The notes beneath the pieces were generated by a model. That model was not told the origin of the DNA and ran no database searches. It worked only from the letters and a program-made list of their open reading frames with translations. From an uncultured Prevotellaceae bacterium (GTDB lineage Bacteria; Bacteroidota; Bacteroidia; Bacteroidales; Bacteroidaceae): DNA of 11,037 bases. This document shows positions 6,393 to 11,037 of the stretch, piece after piece. Every line of letters starts with the position of its first letter. Position 1 is the stretch's first letter. Location: contig CAJKQZ010000070.1 in assembly GCA_905202115.1 (NCBI GenBank), forward strand, positions 1 through 11,037. The letters are read 5' to 3'. A program made the translations under genes and the position numbers.

Positions 6393-6569
6393 ATTTTGCA
6401 GACAAAAACGGTCACCTGTCAAGCGCTTGAAAATCAGCAGGTGTATATGTAGCAAAAAATATGTCTGAGATATTTTAAAATATCTCAGACATATTTTCGA
6501 TTATCTCCCTTGTATTTTCAATTTCCTGCGGGAAGTTTTTTACCATGCAAAAATTTTTTTCTTTTTTTA
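6393..6569 (-). repeat. Dispersed hairpin repeat, copy C (full length, minus orientation)
   Basis: This is the reverse complement of the copy B arrangement. It includes TGCATGGTAAAAAAC, TTCCCGCAG, TACAAGGGAGATAATCG, core 6461-6492, ATTTTTTGCTACATATACACC and GTTTTTGTCTGCAAAATTC. The loop is TTTTAAAA, so the whole 32-nt core is a perfect palindrome. The second stem is CACCTG with CAGGTG, all Watson-Crick, and the segment between them contains the palindrome TCAAGCGCTTGA. Confidence 0.92.
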
Positions 6570-6649
6570 GAAGGTTATTCTGCGAGATGAACTTGTTGTC
6601 TGCTGATTTTTTGCAGGACCGTTCTTGCGCAATACTTGTTACTGCGGAA

Positions 6650-6699
6650 AAAACGAACCGCACATAAAGAACTAACATTCTTTATGTGCGGTTCGTTTT
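6650..6699. terminator. Bidirectional terminator, 22-bp perfect stem
   Basis: The left arm at 6650-6671 (AAAACGAACCGCACATAAAG followed by AA) and the right arm at 6678-6699 pair perfectly over 22 bp around the loop CTAACA. On the minus strand the stem runs into TTTTTT, 17 nt after the lipoprotein stop codon, so it ends the minus-strand envelope operon. On the plus strand it is followed by TTTTAA and can also stop transcription coming from the serine operon. Confidence 0.9.
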
Positions 6700-6715
6700 A
6701 ATATTATCGGGATTG

Positions 6716-7138
6716 TTACTTCGTGTATTCGTCTTTTCTGATAGTAATGCTTAGCAGTTGTTTACGTGTGTTCTTTGAAAGGTAAATGTAGCGGAAATTT
6801 ATGCCTTCTTTTTTTGCGCGCCTCAGCTCTACGGAATTTGATATTGAATTGAGCAACTGTTCGCGAAACATTTTCTCATTTTCCTTTATCAGTCTTGCGT
6901 CATCAAGGTTGCCGCTTAAGGTGTAGTAGTAATTAAGGCAGCGCAACGACGTAGTGTAGGTCATACTGTCAAGAACCACTCCTTCTGTCATGCGTTGCGG
7001 GCATTGCTTTTCGGTAAAATCCTGCGCCTGCTTTACGCATTGTTCGTCGAATGACGACTGCTTGCATGACGTGGCGGCACACAATGCCATAAACGCAAGC
7101 GCTAATGATGTTGTATGTCTGTTGCGTAACAGTTTCAT
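6716..7138 (-). CDS. Small lipoprotein, unrecognised family (140 aa)
   Basis: The N-terminus MKLLRNRHTT followed by SLALAFMALCAATSC is a lipoprotein signal peptide with the lipidated Cys at residue 25 (lipobox ATSC, followed by KQSS). The mature part of about 115 residues is hydrophilic and mostly helical in appearance, with a Cys pair (C34, C47) in the N-terminal third and a basic C-terminus. I do not recognise a domain. It is probably anchored in the envelope. Its ATG overlaps the stop codon of the upstream gene (ATGA at 7135-7138), which implies translational coupling. It is the last gene of the YtxH/holin-like operon and is followed by a strong terminator. Function unknown; an envelope role is inferred from its lipid anchor and neighbours. 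Confidence 0.85.
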   Translation of the reverse strand: MKLLRNRHTTSLALAFMALCAATSCKQSSFDEQCVKQAQDFTEKQCPQRMTEGVVLDSMTYTTSLRCLNYYYTLSGNLDDARLIKENEKMFREQLLNSISNSVELRRAKKEGINFRYIYLSKNTRKQLLSITIRKDEYTK

Positions 7139-7386
7139 TTGCGAATAACGAGCCTTCTTACTTTTCTTATTATTCTCGTTCCGAGCAACACTCCGTCATA
7201 AACGGCTATAATCCGGTCTATGTTGTTTGCAAACAAATCCAATTTGCCGTTCGCCTTTGGTGGTTCGAACAACTGTTGCAGCTTGCGGTTTATTTTCCGG
7301 CCGCTTTCGCGCACGTCTTTCAGCGCCTGGTTGCGCTGTTCTATCAGATCTTCGAGACTGTATTCCTGAACTTCCTTGTTGTCCAT
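7135..7386 (-). CDS. Small basic conserved-type protein, YqjK-like in position (83 aa)
   Basis: The first 60 residues are charged and helical (MDNKEVQEYSLEDLIEQRNQ at 1-20). An amphipathic, moderately hydrophobic stretch follows (IIAVYDGVLLGTRII, 59-73), then a basic end (RKVRRLVIRK). There is one nucleotide between its start and the stop of the holin-like gene, and its own stop overlaps the lipoprotein ATG. In enterobacteria the order yqjD, yqjE, yqjK puts a short basic protein with a weakly hydrophobic C-terminal part after a PF07332 protein. This gene occupies the same place, but I claim only analogy, not homology. Possibly peripheral to the inner membrane. Confidence 0.82.
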   Translation of the reverse strand: MDNKEVQEYSLEDLIEQRNQALKDVRESGRKINRKLQQLFEPPKANGKLDLFANNIDRIIAVYDGVLLGTRIIRKVRRLVIRK

Positions 7387-7387
7387 G

Positions 7388-7744
7388 TCATTCCTTATTC
7401 AGAAAAAGTTTGCAAAGGAAATTTGTAACAGGCCGCGTTATCCAGTTTTTGCGATTGATGTAGATAACCGCGGCAACCGCTACGAAGAACAGCGAAACGG
7501 CAGCGTAGCCCAATGTGAGACTTCCTGTAAGATCGCTTACGAGAGAAGATGCGCAGAATGCAAGCATGATAACCACAACCGCGCCTATCAGGAATAATAT
7601 AACCCCCAATATCAGCGCGGCAAGCAATACAATCAGTTTTGATACGAACTCCAGGAATACAAACTTCTTTTGGAGCTCGATGTACCGTTTTATTTCGGCA
7701 ACGAGCTCCTCAAGAGTCTGTATGTTACGGTTCGTCGAGAACAT
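7388..7744 (-). CDS. Holin-like superfamily III / YqjE-type membrane protein (PF07332-like)
   Basis: A 118-residue inner-membrane protein. An N-terminal amphipathic helix (residues 1-30) precedes two hydrophobic segments at about 36-66 and 77-97, the first long enough for a helix plus turn. A short basic cytoplasmic tail (NRKNWITRPVTNFLCKLF) follows. This plan matches proteins annotated as phage holin family (PF07332), which in chromosomal settings such as YqjE are envelope or stress proteins and not phage lysis proteins. No phage genes are nearby, so I do not infer lysis. It lies 20 nt after the YtxH gene and one nucleotide before the next gene, so it is in the same operon. Confidence 0.83.
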   Translation of the reverse strand: MFSTNRNIQTLEELVAEIKRYIELQKKFVFLEFVSKLIVLLAALILGVILFLIGAVVVIMLAFCASSLVSDLTGSLTLGYAAVSLFFVAVAAVIYINRKNWITRPVTNFLCKLFLNKE

Positions 7745-7764
7745 CGTCTTACTGTTGTTCCGGT

Positions 7765-7974
7765 TTAGTCGTTCGAGTCGGATTTCAGTTCGTTGGCAAT
7801 GTCATCAACGAGGTCTTCCATTTCTTTTTTGTCGAGCCTTATTCCACGCTTGCGGAGCGCGTCGATAATGCGTTCGCGCGTATCCGAGCCTTTTTCGGGC
7901 GCAAAAAGAATTCCACATGCAGCTCCTACGGCTGCTCCACCTAAAAATGCTGCTAAAATGCTAAGTCCTTTCAT
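7765..7974 (-). CDS. YtxH domain-containing protein (69 aa)
   Basis: A short protein with one N-terminal membrane segment rich in Gly and Ala (residues 4-25), followed directly by GILFAPEKGSDTRERI, the YtxH signature of the form G-x-L-x-A-P-x-x-G-x-x-x-R. The remainder is a charged helix with an acidic end (LVDDIANELKSDSND). YtxH proteins are small membrane-anchored proteins linked to general stress responses; biochemical function is not established. It is the first gene of the minus-strand operon, with a perfect -7 box about 35 nt upstream. In place and plan it resembles YqjD, a membrane-anchored protein at the head of yqjDEK. Confidence 0.9.
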   Translation of the reverse strand: MKGLSILAAFLGGAAVGAACGILFAPEKGSDTRERIIDALRKRGIRLDKKEMEDLVDDIANELKSDSND

Positions 7975-8007
7975 GATTTTATTCTTTTTGGGTTATACAT
8001 CTGCTGC

Positions 8008-8015
8008 CAAATTTA
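8008..8015 (-). promoter_or_regulatory. -7 box of the YtxH operon promoter
   Basis: On the minus strand this reads TAAATTTG, a perfect match to the Bacteroidota -7 consensus TAnnTTTG. The start codon is about 34 nt downstream. I see no clear TTTG at the -33 position. Confidence 0.5.
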
Positions 8016-8109
8016 GACAAAATCTTATTACGTACCATTCTTTTGAATGATAACTTAGATTTTTTTTGACGAAAAACCGAATTTTTAAGATTCTTTAGTG
8101 TGAAAACGC

Positions 8110-8138
8110 TTTGAACTGTAACAAAAATCGTAACTTTG
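8110..8138 (+). promoter_or_regulatory. Promoter of the SPOR lipoprotein gene
   Basis: TTTG at 8110-8113 and TAACTTTG at 8131-8138 match the Bacteroidota -33 and -7 elements. The 17-nt gap is a little shorter than usual. Predicted start of transcription is near 8143, giving a leader of about 75 nt. Confidence 0.55.
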
Positions 8139-8216
8139 TTGCACTGAATACGGTGAAAATATTCGGATTCGAGTAAACAAACAATACAAAATAAAATAAG
8201 TAATATTCCCGACATT

Positions 8217-8717
8217 ATGAAAACATTTGTGACCTTAGGTTTAGGTTTATGTGTGGCAATAGCTTTCACATCTTGCAAATCACAGGAAACGGCTTATAAG
8301 AAAGCCTATGAGAAAGCAAAGCAACAGCAGGCGGTAGAGCAGCAACAGCCTACGGAACAGGCTCAGACAACCACACAGGTAGCTGTGGCGCCGGTGCAGA
8401 CCACTACAACGGTAACGAGAACCGCTACCGAGCCCGTTTCTGATTCGGATGCCAATGTGCGTACCGAGAGTGTTCAACTCATAGACGGAGCCGGTCTGAA
8501 AAATTATAGCGTAGTCTGCGGCAGTTTCTCTCTAAAGACCAATGCCCAGGCAGAACAGCAAAGACTTAAGAATAAAGGTTATGCTGCGCAGATAGCATAT
8601 AACGGCAAGGTTTATCGTGTAGTCGCTTCTACTTTTGAAGATCGTGCTTCGGCCGTTTCTTCGCGCAACACTCTCCGCGAAGCGTATCCCGATGCTTGGT
8701 TGCTTTACAATAAGTAA
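8217..8717 (+). CDS. SPOR-domain lipoprotein
   Basis: The signal peptide MKTFVTLGLGLCVAIAFTSC ends in a lipobox (FTSC) with lipidated Cys at residue 20. A low-complexity linker rich in Gln, Thr, Val and Pro follows (about 35-75, QQQAVEQQQPTEQAQTTTQ). A C-terminal SPOR domain (about 96-166) starts KNYSVVCGSFSLKTNAQAEQ, has the typical RLKNKGYAAQI second element and ends YPDAWLLYNK. SPOR domains bind denuded septal peptidoglycan glycan strands, so the protein is expected to sit in the envelope, reach the cell wall through its linker and concentrate at the division site. It is monocistronic, with its own promoter and terminator, and is divergent from the YtxH operon. The specific role is unknown. 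The length of 166 aa is typical of small SPOR lipoproteins in Bacteroidota. Confidence 0.92.
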   Translation: MKTFVTLGLGLCVAIAFTSCKSQETAYKKAYEKAKQQQAVEQQQPTEQAQTTTQVAVAPVQTTTTVTRTATEPVSDSDANVRTESVQLIDGAGLKNYSVVCGSFSLKTNAQAEQQRLKNKGYAAQIAYNGKVYRVVASTFEDRASAVSSRNTLREAYPDAWLLYNK

Positions 8718-8745
8718 GCGACAAATAGGAACCATACGACTTTTA

Positions 8746-8790
8746 ATCGGTTGTGCATGGCTTGACAGAGCATGCGCAACCGATATTTTT
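8746..8790 (+). terminator. Terminator of the SPOR lipoprotein gene
   Basis: ATCGGTTGTGCATG (8746-8759) pairs with CATGCGCAACCGAT (8771-8784) with a single G-U wobble and an 11-nt loop. ATTTTT follows. It begins 28 nt after the stop codon. Confidence 0.88.
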
Positions 8791-8998
8791 ATGCTCTTTT
8801 GTGAGATAGTTTTCGGTGCGTATAACAAGAACGCGGTTTTGTAAGAATTAAAAGTGGACGAAAGGTTTATTCCGATAAATATAGAACGTATTTTTCGTCG
8901 TATTTCTAATGTTTTTGTATTTGCTTCGTCTATCGGAAACTACACACGCATTATTCCGGCTACTGTAATGCCGTAACCGCGTTGGACTTTTCAGAACA

Positions 8999-9175
8999 TG
9001 ACATTTTTGTCAGGTGTCCGCACCTCCCGCCGGTAAAGGGAAAAATTCTTCCCGCTTGTAGAAAAAATTATCTCAGACATATTTTAAAATATCTCAGAGA
9101 TAATTCAAAATATGTCTGAGATAATTTTTCGGGTGCTTTTTGCCGGCATTAAAAATCCACCTGACAAAAATGTCA
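8999..9175. repeat. Foldback-like unit with 18-bp inverted ends around palindrome E
   Basis: TGACATTTTTGTCAGGTG (8999-9016) is exactly inverted at 9158-9175 (CACCTGACAAAAATGTCA). GCCGG near 9030 and CCGGC near 9142 extend the symmetry. Inside lie CTTCCCGC (9048-9055), shared with the other repeat copies, and palindrome E. The right inverted end doubles as the terminator of the minus-strand gene. Target-site duplication is not evident. Confidence 0.6.
9063..9129. repeat. 67-nt palindrome, rearranged copy E of the repeat core
   Basis: The arms are 33 nt each around the single A at 9096, with only two mismatched pairs (9086/9106 and 9089/9103). The right arm reads GAGATAATTCAAAATATGTC then TGAGATAATTTTT, which matches the left-flank-plus-core segment of copies B and C. 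The left arm is its inverse. It is thus a head-to-head inverted dimer of the core. Confidence 0.85.
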
Positions 9176-9180
9176 GGTGG
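9151..9180 (-). terminator. Terminator of the DUF805-like gene
   Basis: CCACCTGACA (9157-9166) and TGTCAGGTGG (9171-9180) form a perfect 10-bp stem with a 4-nt loop. On the minus strand it is followed by ATTTTT. It starts 27 nt after the stop codon. Confidence 0.92.
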
Positions 9181-9207
9181 GTAAAGAAAGTTGTCTTTTT
9201 AAGAGAG

Positions 9208-10593
9208 CTACAGTTGGCCCTCTAAAGAGCGTATATCGTTTTCGCACTCATTTGCCTTGCTCTCGTATTCTCTCGCCAGGCTTTCGTATTCATTTGCTTT
9301 GCTATAGCAACTTTCTGCGTTCTGCATGTAGTCGTTCCTGCGGCCTTCGTCGCTTTCGCTGTTTGCATACGAAGCATACGTGTCGCCCTGCTGGCGTTGG
9401 CTGTTTGCGTCGTTTTCGGCTCCTCTCTTCTTGTCTTCGTATGAACTTTTATCTCTTTTAAGTGCGTCGATTTTGCTTTCTATTTCTTTGCGTCTGCTTT
9501 CTCTTTCCTCTTCTTCCTGTTCGGCCTGTTTATTATCCGGTTCCGTGCATTCGGGGTCTTCCATGTTGCAGTTGTTGTCTTGGGGGTATTCGCTGTTGCC
9601 GCCAGATGAATCTGCGTCGGAACCGTTGTTCGGGCGACCATCTCCTGCAGGCATACGGTTTTCTATGCGGTTTGCTATTGCAAGTATCTCGGGCGTAATG
9701 CCAAACCAGGGAAGTGTGCCCGAAAATGTGTTGCCGCGCTTGCTTAAGGTTGCTTTCGCTCTTTCGGCCGCTTGTCTGTCGGCTTGGCTGGCGTTTCTGC
9801 GTTCTTCTGCCGTAGCCACTTTTGTGGGCATAAGCAGGAGAATTATGAATCCGAGCATGTTTATGCACATAAGCAGAAACATAATTGCCACGCGTTTCAG
9901 ACCGGTAGGCCCGAAGTCGCCCACGCGCTTGTATATAAGCATTATGTACATGATAAGCGGTACGATGTAAATGCCTAAGGCTGCGACAGAAGGCGCTTGG
10001 CCTTTGCTGATTGTTCCAGCTGTAAAAGCCAGCCCAGATATTGCGTAGGCCACGGCCAGAACAAGCAATATTCCCACAAGGAACTCTTTGCGTCCTATGG
10101 TTTCGTTGCGTAGAATACGCATTATTATATTGCGGTTGGGGTCGTTCTTTACCACGCGGCCTTTTGCTTCTGACGGCGCAGGCGATGTCTCGTTGTAACC
10201 GAACTTTATTTCCTTTCCGTTTTTGTATTTCAGCGTTTGTGTGATACATTCTCCTGTCATACGTCCGTGCACGGCCTTTCCTGTGTCGGCTGTACCGTCG
10301 CCGTTTATTCTTACCGCCGTATTGTCGTGCAACCGCAGGCAGCTGTCGAATTTTCCGATACGCACAGCATTGTTGTTGTAGAGCATATAGTTGGGCTCTT
10401 CTTCGTAATCGTTGCACAAAAGTGTGATAGAATCGTTGTATACAAGCATGGAATATATTTCCATCATTCCGAAAGTCGAAAGGCGGTCTATATGCTCCTG
10501 TATGCGCCGGCGCATTACGGGGTGATTAGTGTCGCGCAATTGTCGCTGCATTATATAAATGCATTTTGCCGCCACCTGGTTTTTTGTAATCAT
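9208..10593 (-). CDS. Membrane protein with DUF805-like segment and charged C-terminal tail (461 aa)
   Basis: I do not recognise the whole protein. The N-terminal 150 residues are soluble and contain a Tyr/Asn-rich section (YNDSITLLCNDYEEEPNYML, 52-71), followed by beta-like strands (LRLHDNTAVRINGDG). Three membrane helices follow at about 171-190, 205-221 and 235-255. This part carries DUF805-like landmarks: GRKEF at 167-171 before the first helix, YKRVGDFGPTG at 221-231 after the second (compare the family's RLHDxGxSG), and LLLMPTK after the third. A linker contains an acidic, Asn/Ser/Gly-rich stretch (315-355). The last 105 residues are highly charged, Lys/Glu/Ser/Tyr-rich and probably coiled coil, with repeated YES/ANE units (SKANEYESLAREYESKANEC). 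The gene is single, with a good terminator. The ATG at 10593 is preceded by an AT-rich leader. Function unknown; a scaffold or sensor at the inner membrane is only a guess. Confidence 0.85.
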   Translation of the reverse strand: MITKNQVAAKCIYIMQRQLRDTNHPVMRRRIQEHIDRLSTFGMMEIYSMLVYNDSITLLCNDYEEEPNYMLYNNNAVRIGKFDSCLRLHDNTAVRINGDGTADTGKAVHGRMTGECITQTLKYKNGKEIKFGYNETSPAPSEAKGRVVKNDPNRNIIMRILRNETIGRKEFLVGILLVLAVAYAISGLAFTAGTISKGQAPSVAALGIYIVPLIMYIMLIYKRVGDFGPTGLKRVAIMFLLMCINMLGFIILLLMPTKVATAEERRNASQADRQAAERAKATLSKRGNTFSGTLPWFGITPEILAIANRIENRMPAGDGRPNNGSDADSSGGNSEYPQDNNCNMEDPECTEPDNKQAEQEEEERESRRKEIESKIDALKRDKSSYEDKKRGAENDANSQRQQGDTYASYANSESDEGRRNDYMQNAESCYSKANEYESLAREYESKANECENDIRSLEGQL

Positions 10594-10905
10594 AGATTTA
10601 ATTTGCTGTTATTCTGATTTATATGTGCTGTTATGAAAATAACCGGAGTGATTGTTCTTATTTTTTTATAATAGGCGTCGGGTGTAGAGACGCACATGTG
10701 GTAATCGTTGCTGAGGTTCCGGCTTTAAAAATAAAGATTTTATTTTTTCCGGCAAATGTTTCCGATTATTCATGTGTGCTTATTACGTAAAAAAATTGTC
10801 GGAGACTATGCAGGCATGTTTCGGAAGCAAATGAGAACAGTCTTTGAAGCTTTTTTGTGGAGAGGGCAGAAAATCGAACGTGGAAGGTTTCATATAAAAA
10901 TAGCT
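10594..10905. other. Upstream region of the DUF805-like gene, no gene seen
   Basis: AT-rich, with no convincing reading frame on either strand. It should hold the minus-strand promoter, but no perfect -7 box is visible. An imperfect AT-rich foldback bounded by CCGG on both sides lies near 10721-10752. Confidence 0.4.
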
Positions 10906-11037
10906 TCTTACGAAAAAAAATATTTTTTTGTAAGAGTAAAAAACTTCCCGCAGGAAATTGAAAATACAAGGGAGATAATTTGAAATATGTCTGAGATATT
11001 TTGAATTATCTCAGACATATTTTTTGCTATATATACA
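10906..11037 (+). repeat. Dispersed hairpin repeat, copy D (cut by window end)
   Basis: It opens with the foldback TCTTAC, A8-TA-T7 tract, GTAAGA (10906-10935). The left flank shared with B and C follows (GTAAAAAAC, TTCCCGCAG, TACAAGGGAGATAAT), then core 10987-11018 and ATTTTTTGCTATATATACA at the window end. The core loop is TTTTGAAT, the reverse complement of the loop in A and B, although the flanks run in the same direction. Confidence 0.9.

Larger units (their letters stand above)
6143..6715. other. Convergent intergenic gap with two repeat copies and two terminators
   Basis: This gap contains the degenerate copy F (6187-6250), about 140 nt of AT-rich DNA in which I see nothing (6251-6392), the full copy C in opposite orientation (6393-6569), a short unremarkable stretch, and the 22-bp-stem terminator (6650-6699). 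No gene is supported. Confidence 0.6.
7975..8216. other. Divergent promoter region between the YtxH operon and the SPOR gene
   Basis: A 242-nt AT-rich gap with one perfect Bacteroidota -7 element facing each way. This is the only long gap in the window without a copy of the dispersed repeat. Confidence 0.7.
8718..9207. other. Convergent intergenic gap with terminators and repeat E
   Basis: It contains the SPOR-gene terminator (8746-8790), about 200 nt in which I see only a weak inverted pair (TTCCGATA near 8872, TATCGGAA near 8932), then the palindrome E and its flanking inverted repeats (8999-9175), and the terminator of the following minus-strand gene. No gene is supported. Confidence 0.6.

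Noticed and set aside
7388..7744. Phage lysis module suggested by the holin-like protein
   Set aside because: No endolysin, spanin or structural phage gene is nearby, and the operon context with YtxH fits a chromosomal envelope protein.
9533..10417. Second long minus-strand frame inside the DUF805-like gene
   Set aside because: It is an out-of-frame shadow with Arg/Gln-rich low-complexity product. The 461-aa frame has membrane helices, a sensible start and a terminator.
1..11037. Repeats as a CRISPR array
   Set aside because: Copies are about 180 bp, widely and irregularly spaced, present on both strands and in separate gaps; no short regular spacers and no cas genes.
1..11037. A defence, retron or other multi-gene novel system
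   Set aside because: No reverse transcriptase, nuclease, helicase, toxin or transposase signature is visible in any frame. The only unexplained signal is the non-coding repeat family.

Overview
The window looks like chromosome from an anaerobic member of the Bacteroidales (Bacteroidota). The tmRNA on the minus strand encodes the tag GENNYALAA, which I recall from Porphyromonas/Prevotella-type organisms. The serC-serA-DUF1015 cluster, the stand-alone AICAR transformylase and two perfect Bacteroides-type -7 boxes (TAnnTTTG) agree with this. Genes lack clear Shine-Dalgarno sequences. Genus cannot be fixed from the sequence alone.

Layout. 1-94: truncated copy (A) of a dispersed hairpin repeat, then a strong hairpin terminator. 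209-2142, all minus strand: ssrA (tmRNA), a stand-alone AICAR transformylase (PurH C-terminal domain only) and a possible small basic protein. 2143-2839: long divergent gap holding repeat copy B and a serC leader with two hairpins and a short upstream ORF. 2840-6142, plus strand: the serine operon serC, serA and DUF1015. 6143-6715: degenerate repeat copy F, placed as the operon's terminator, then full copy C in the opposite orientation and a 22-bp perfect-stem terminator. 6716-7974, minus strand: a four-gene envelope operon (YtxH, PF07332 holin-like protein, small basic protein, lipoprotein). 8217-8717, plus strand: a SPOR-domain lipoprotein. 8718-9207: convergent gap with a terminator and a 67-nt palindrome (E) built from the repeat core, flanked by 18-bp inverted repeats. 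9208-10593, minus strand: an unrecognised 461-aa protein with a DUF805-like membrane segment and a charged C-terminal tail. 10594-11037: non-coding, ending inside repeat copy D.

The coding genes are ordinary housekeeping and envelope genes. SerA and SerC carry out the first two steps of phosphorylated serine synthesis, and DUF1015 is a candidate partner in that pathway. The AICAR transformylase acts late in purine synthesis, and tmRNA rescues stalled ribosomes. The YtxH/holin-like/small basic trio resembles the order of enterobacterial yqjD-yqjE-yqjK.

The unexplained signal is the repeat family. Four full or partial copies (A, B, C, D), one degenerate copy (F) and one rearranged copy (E) lie in 11 kb and occupy almost every long intergenic gap. 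A full copy is about 180 bp. It has an A/T tract, a conserved left flank with TTCCCGCAG and GGGAG, a 12-bp perfect stem with an 8-nt loop, a T-rich tract, then a second CACCTG/CAGGTG stem. In F, two stem pairs are changed on both sides so that pairing is kept, which argues for a selected structure. The loop is reverse-complemented in D relative to A and B. No transposase is present in the window.
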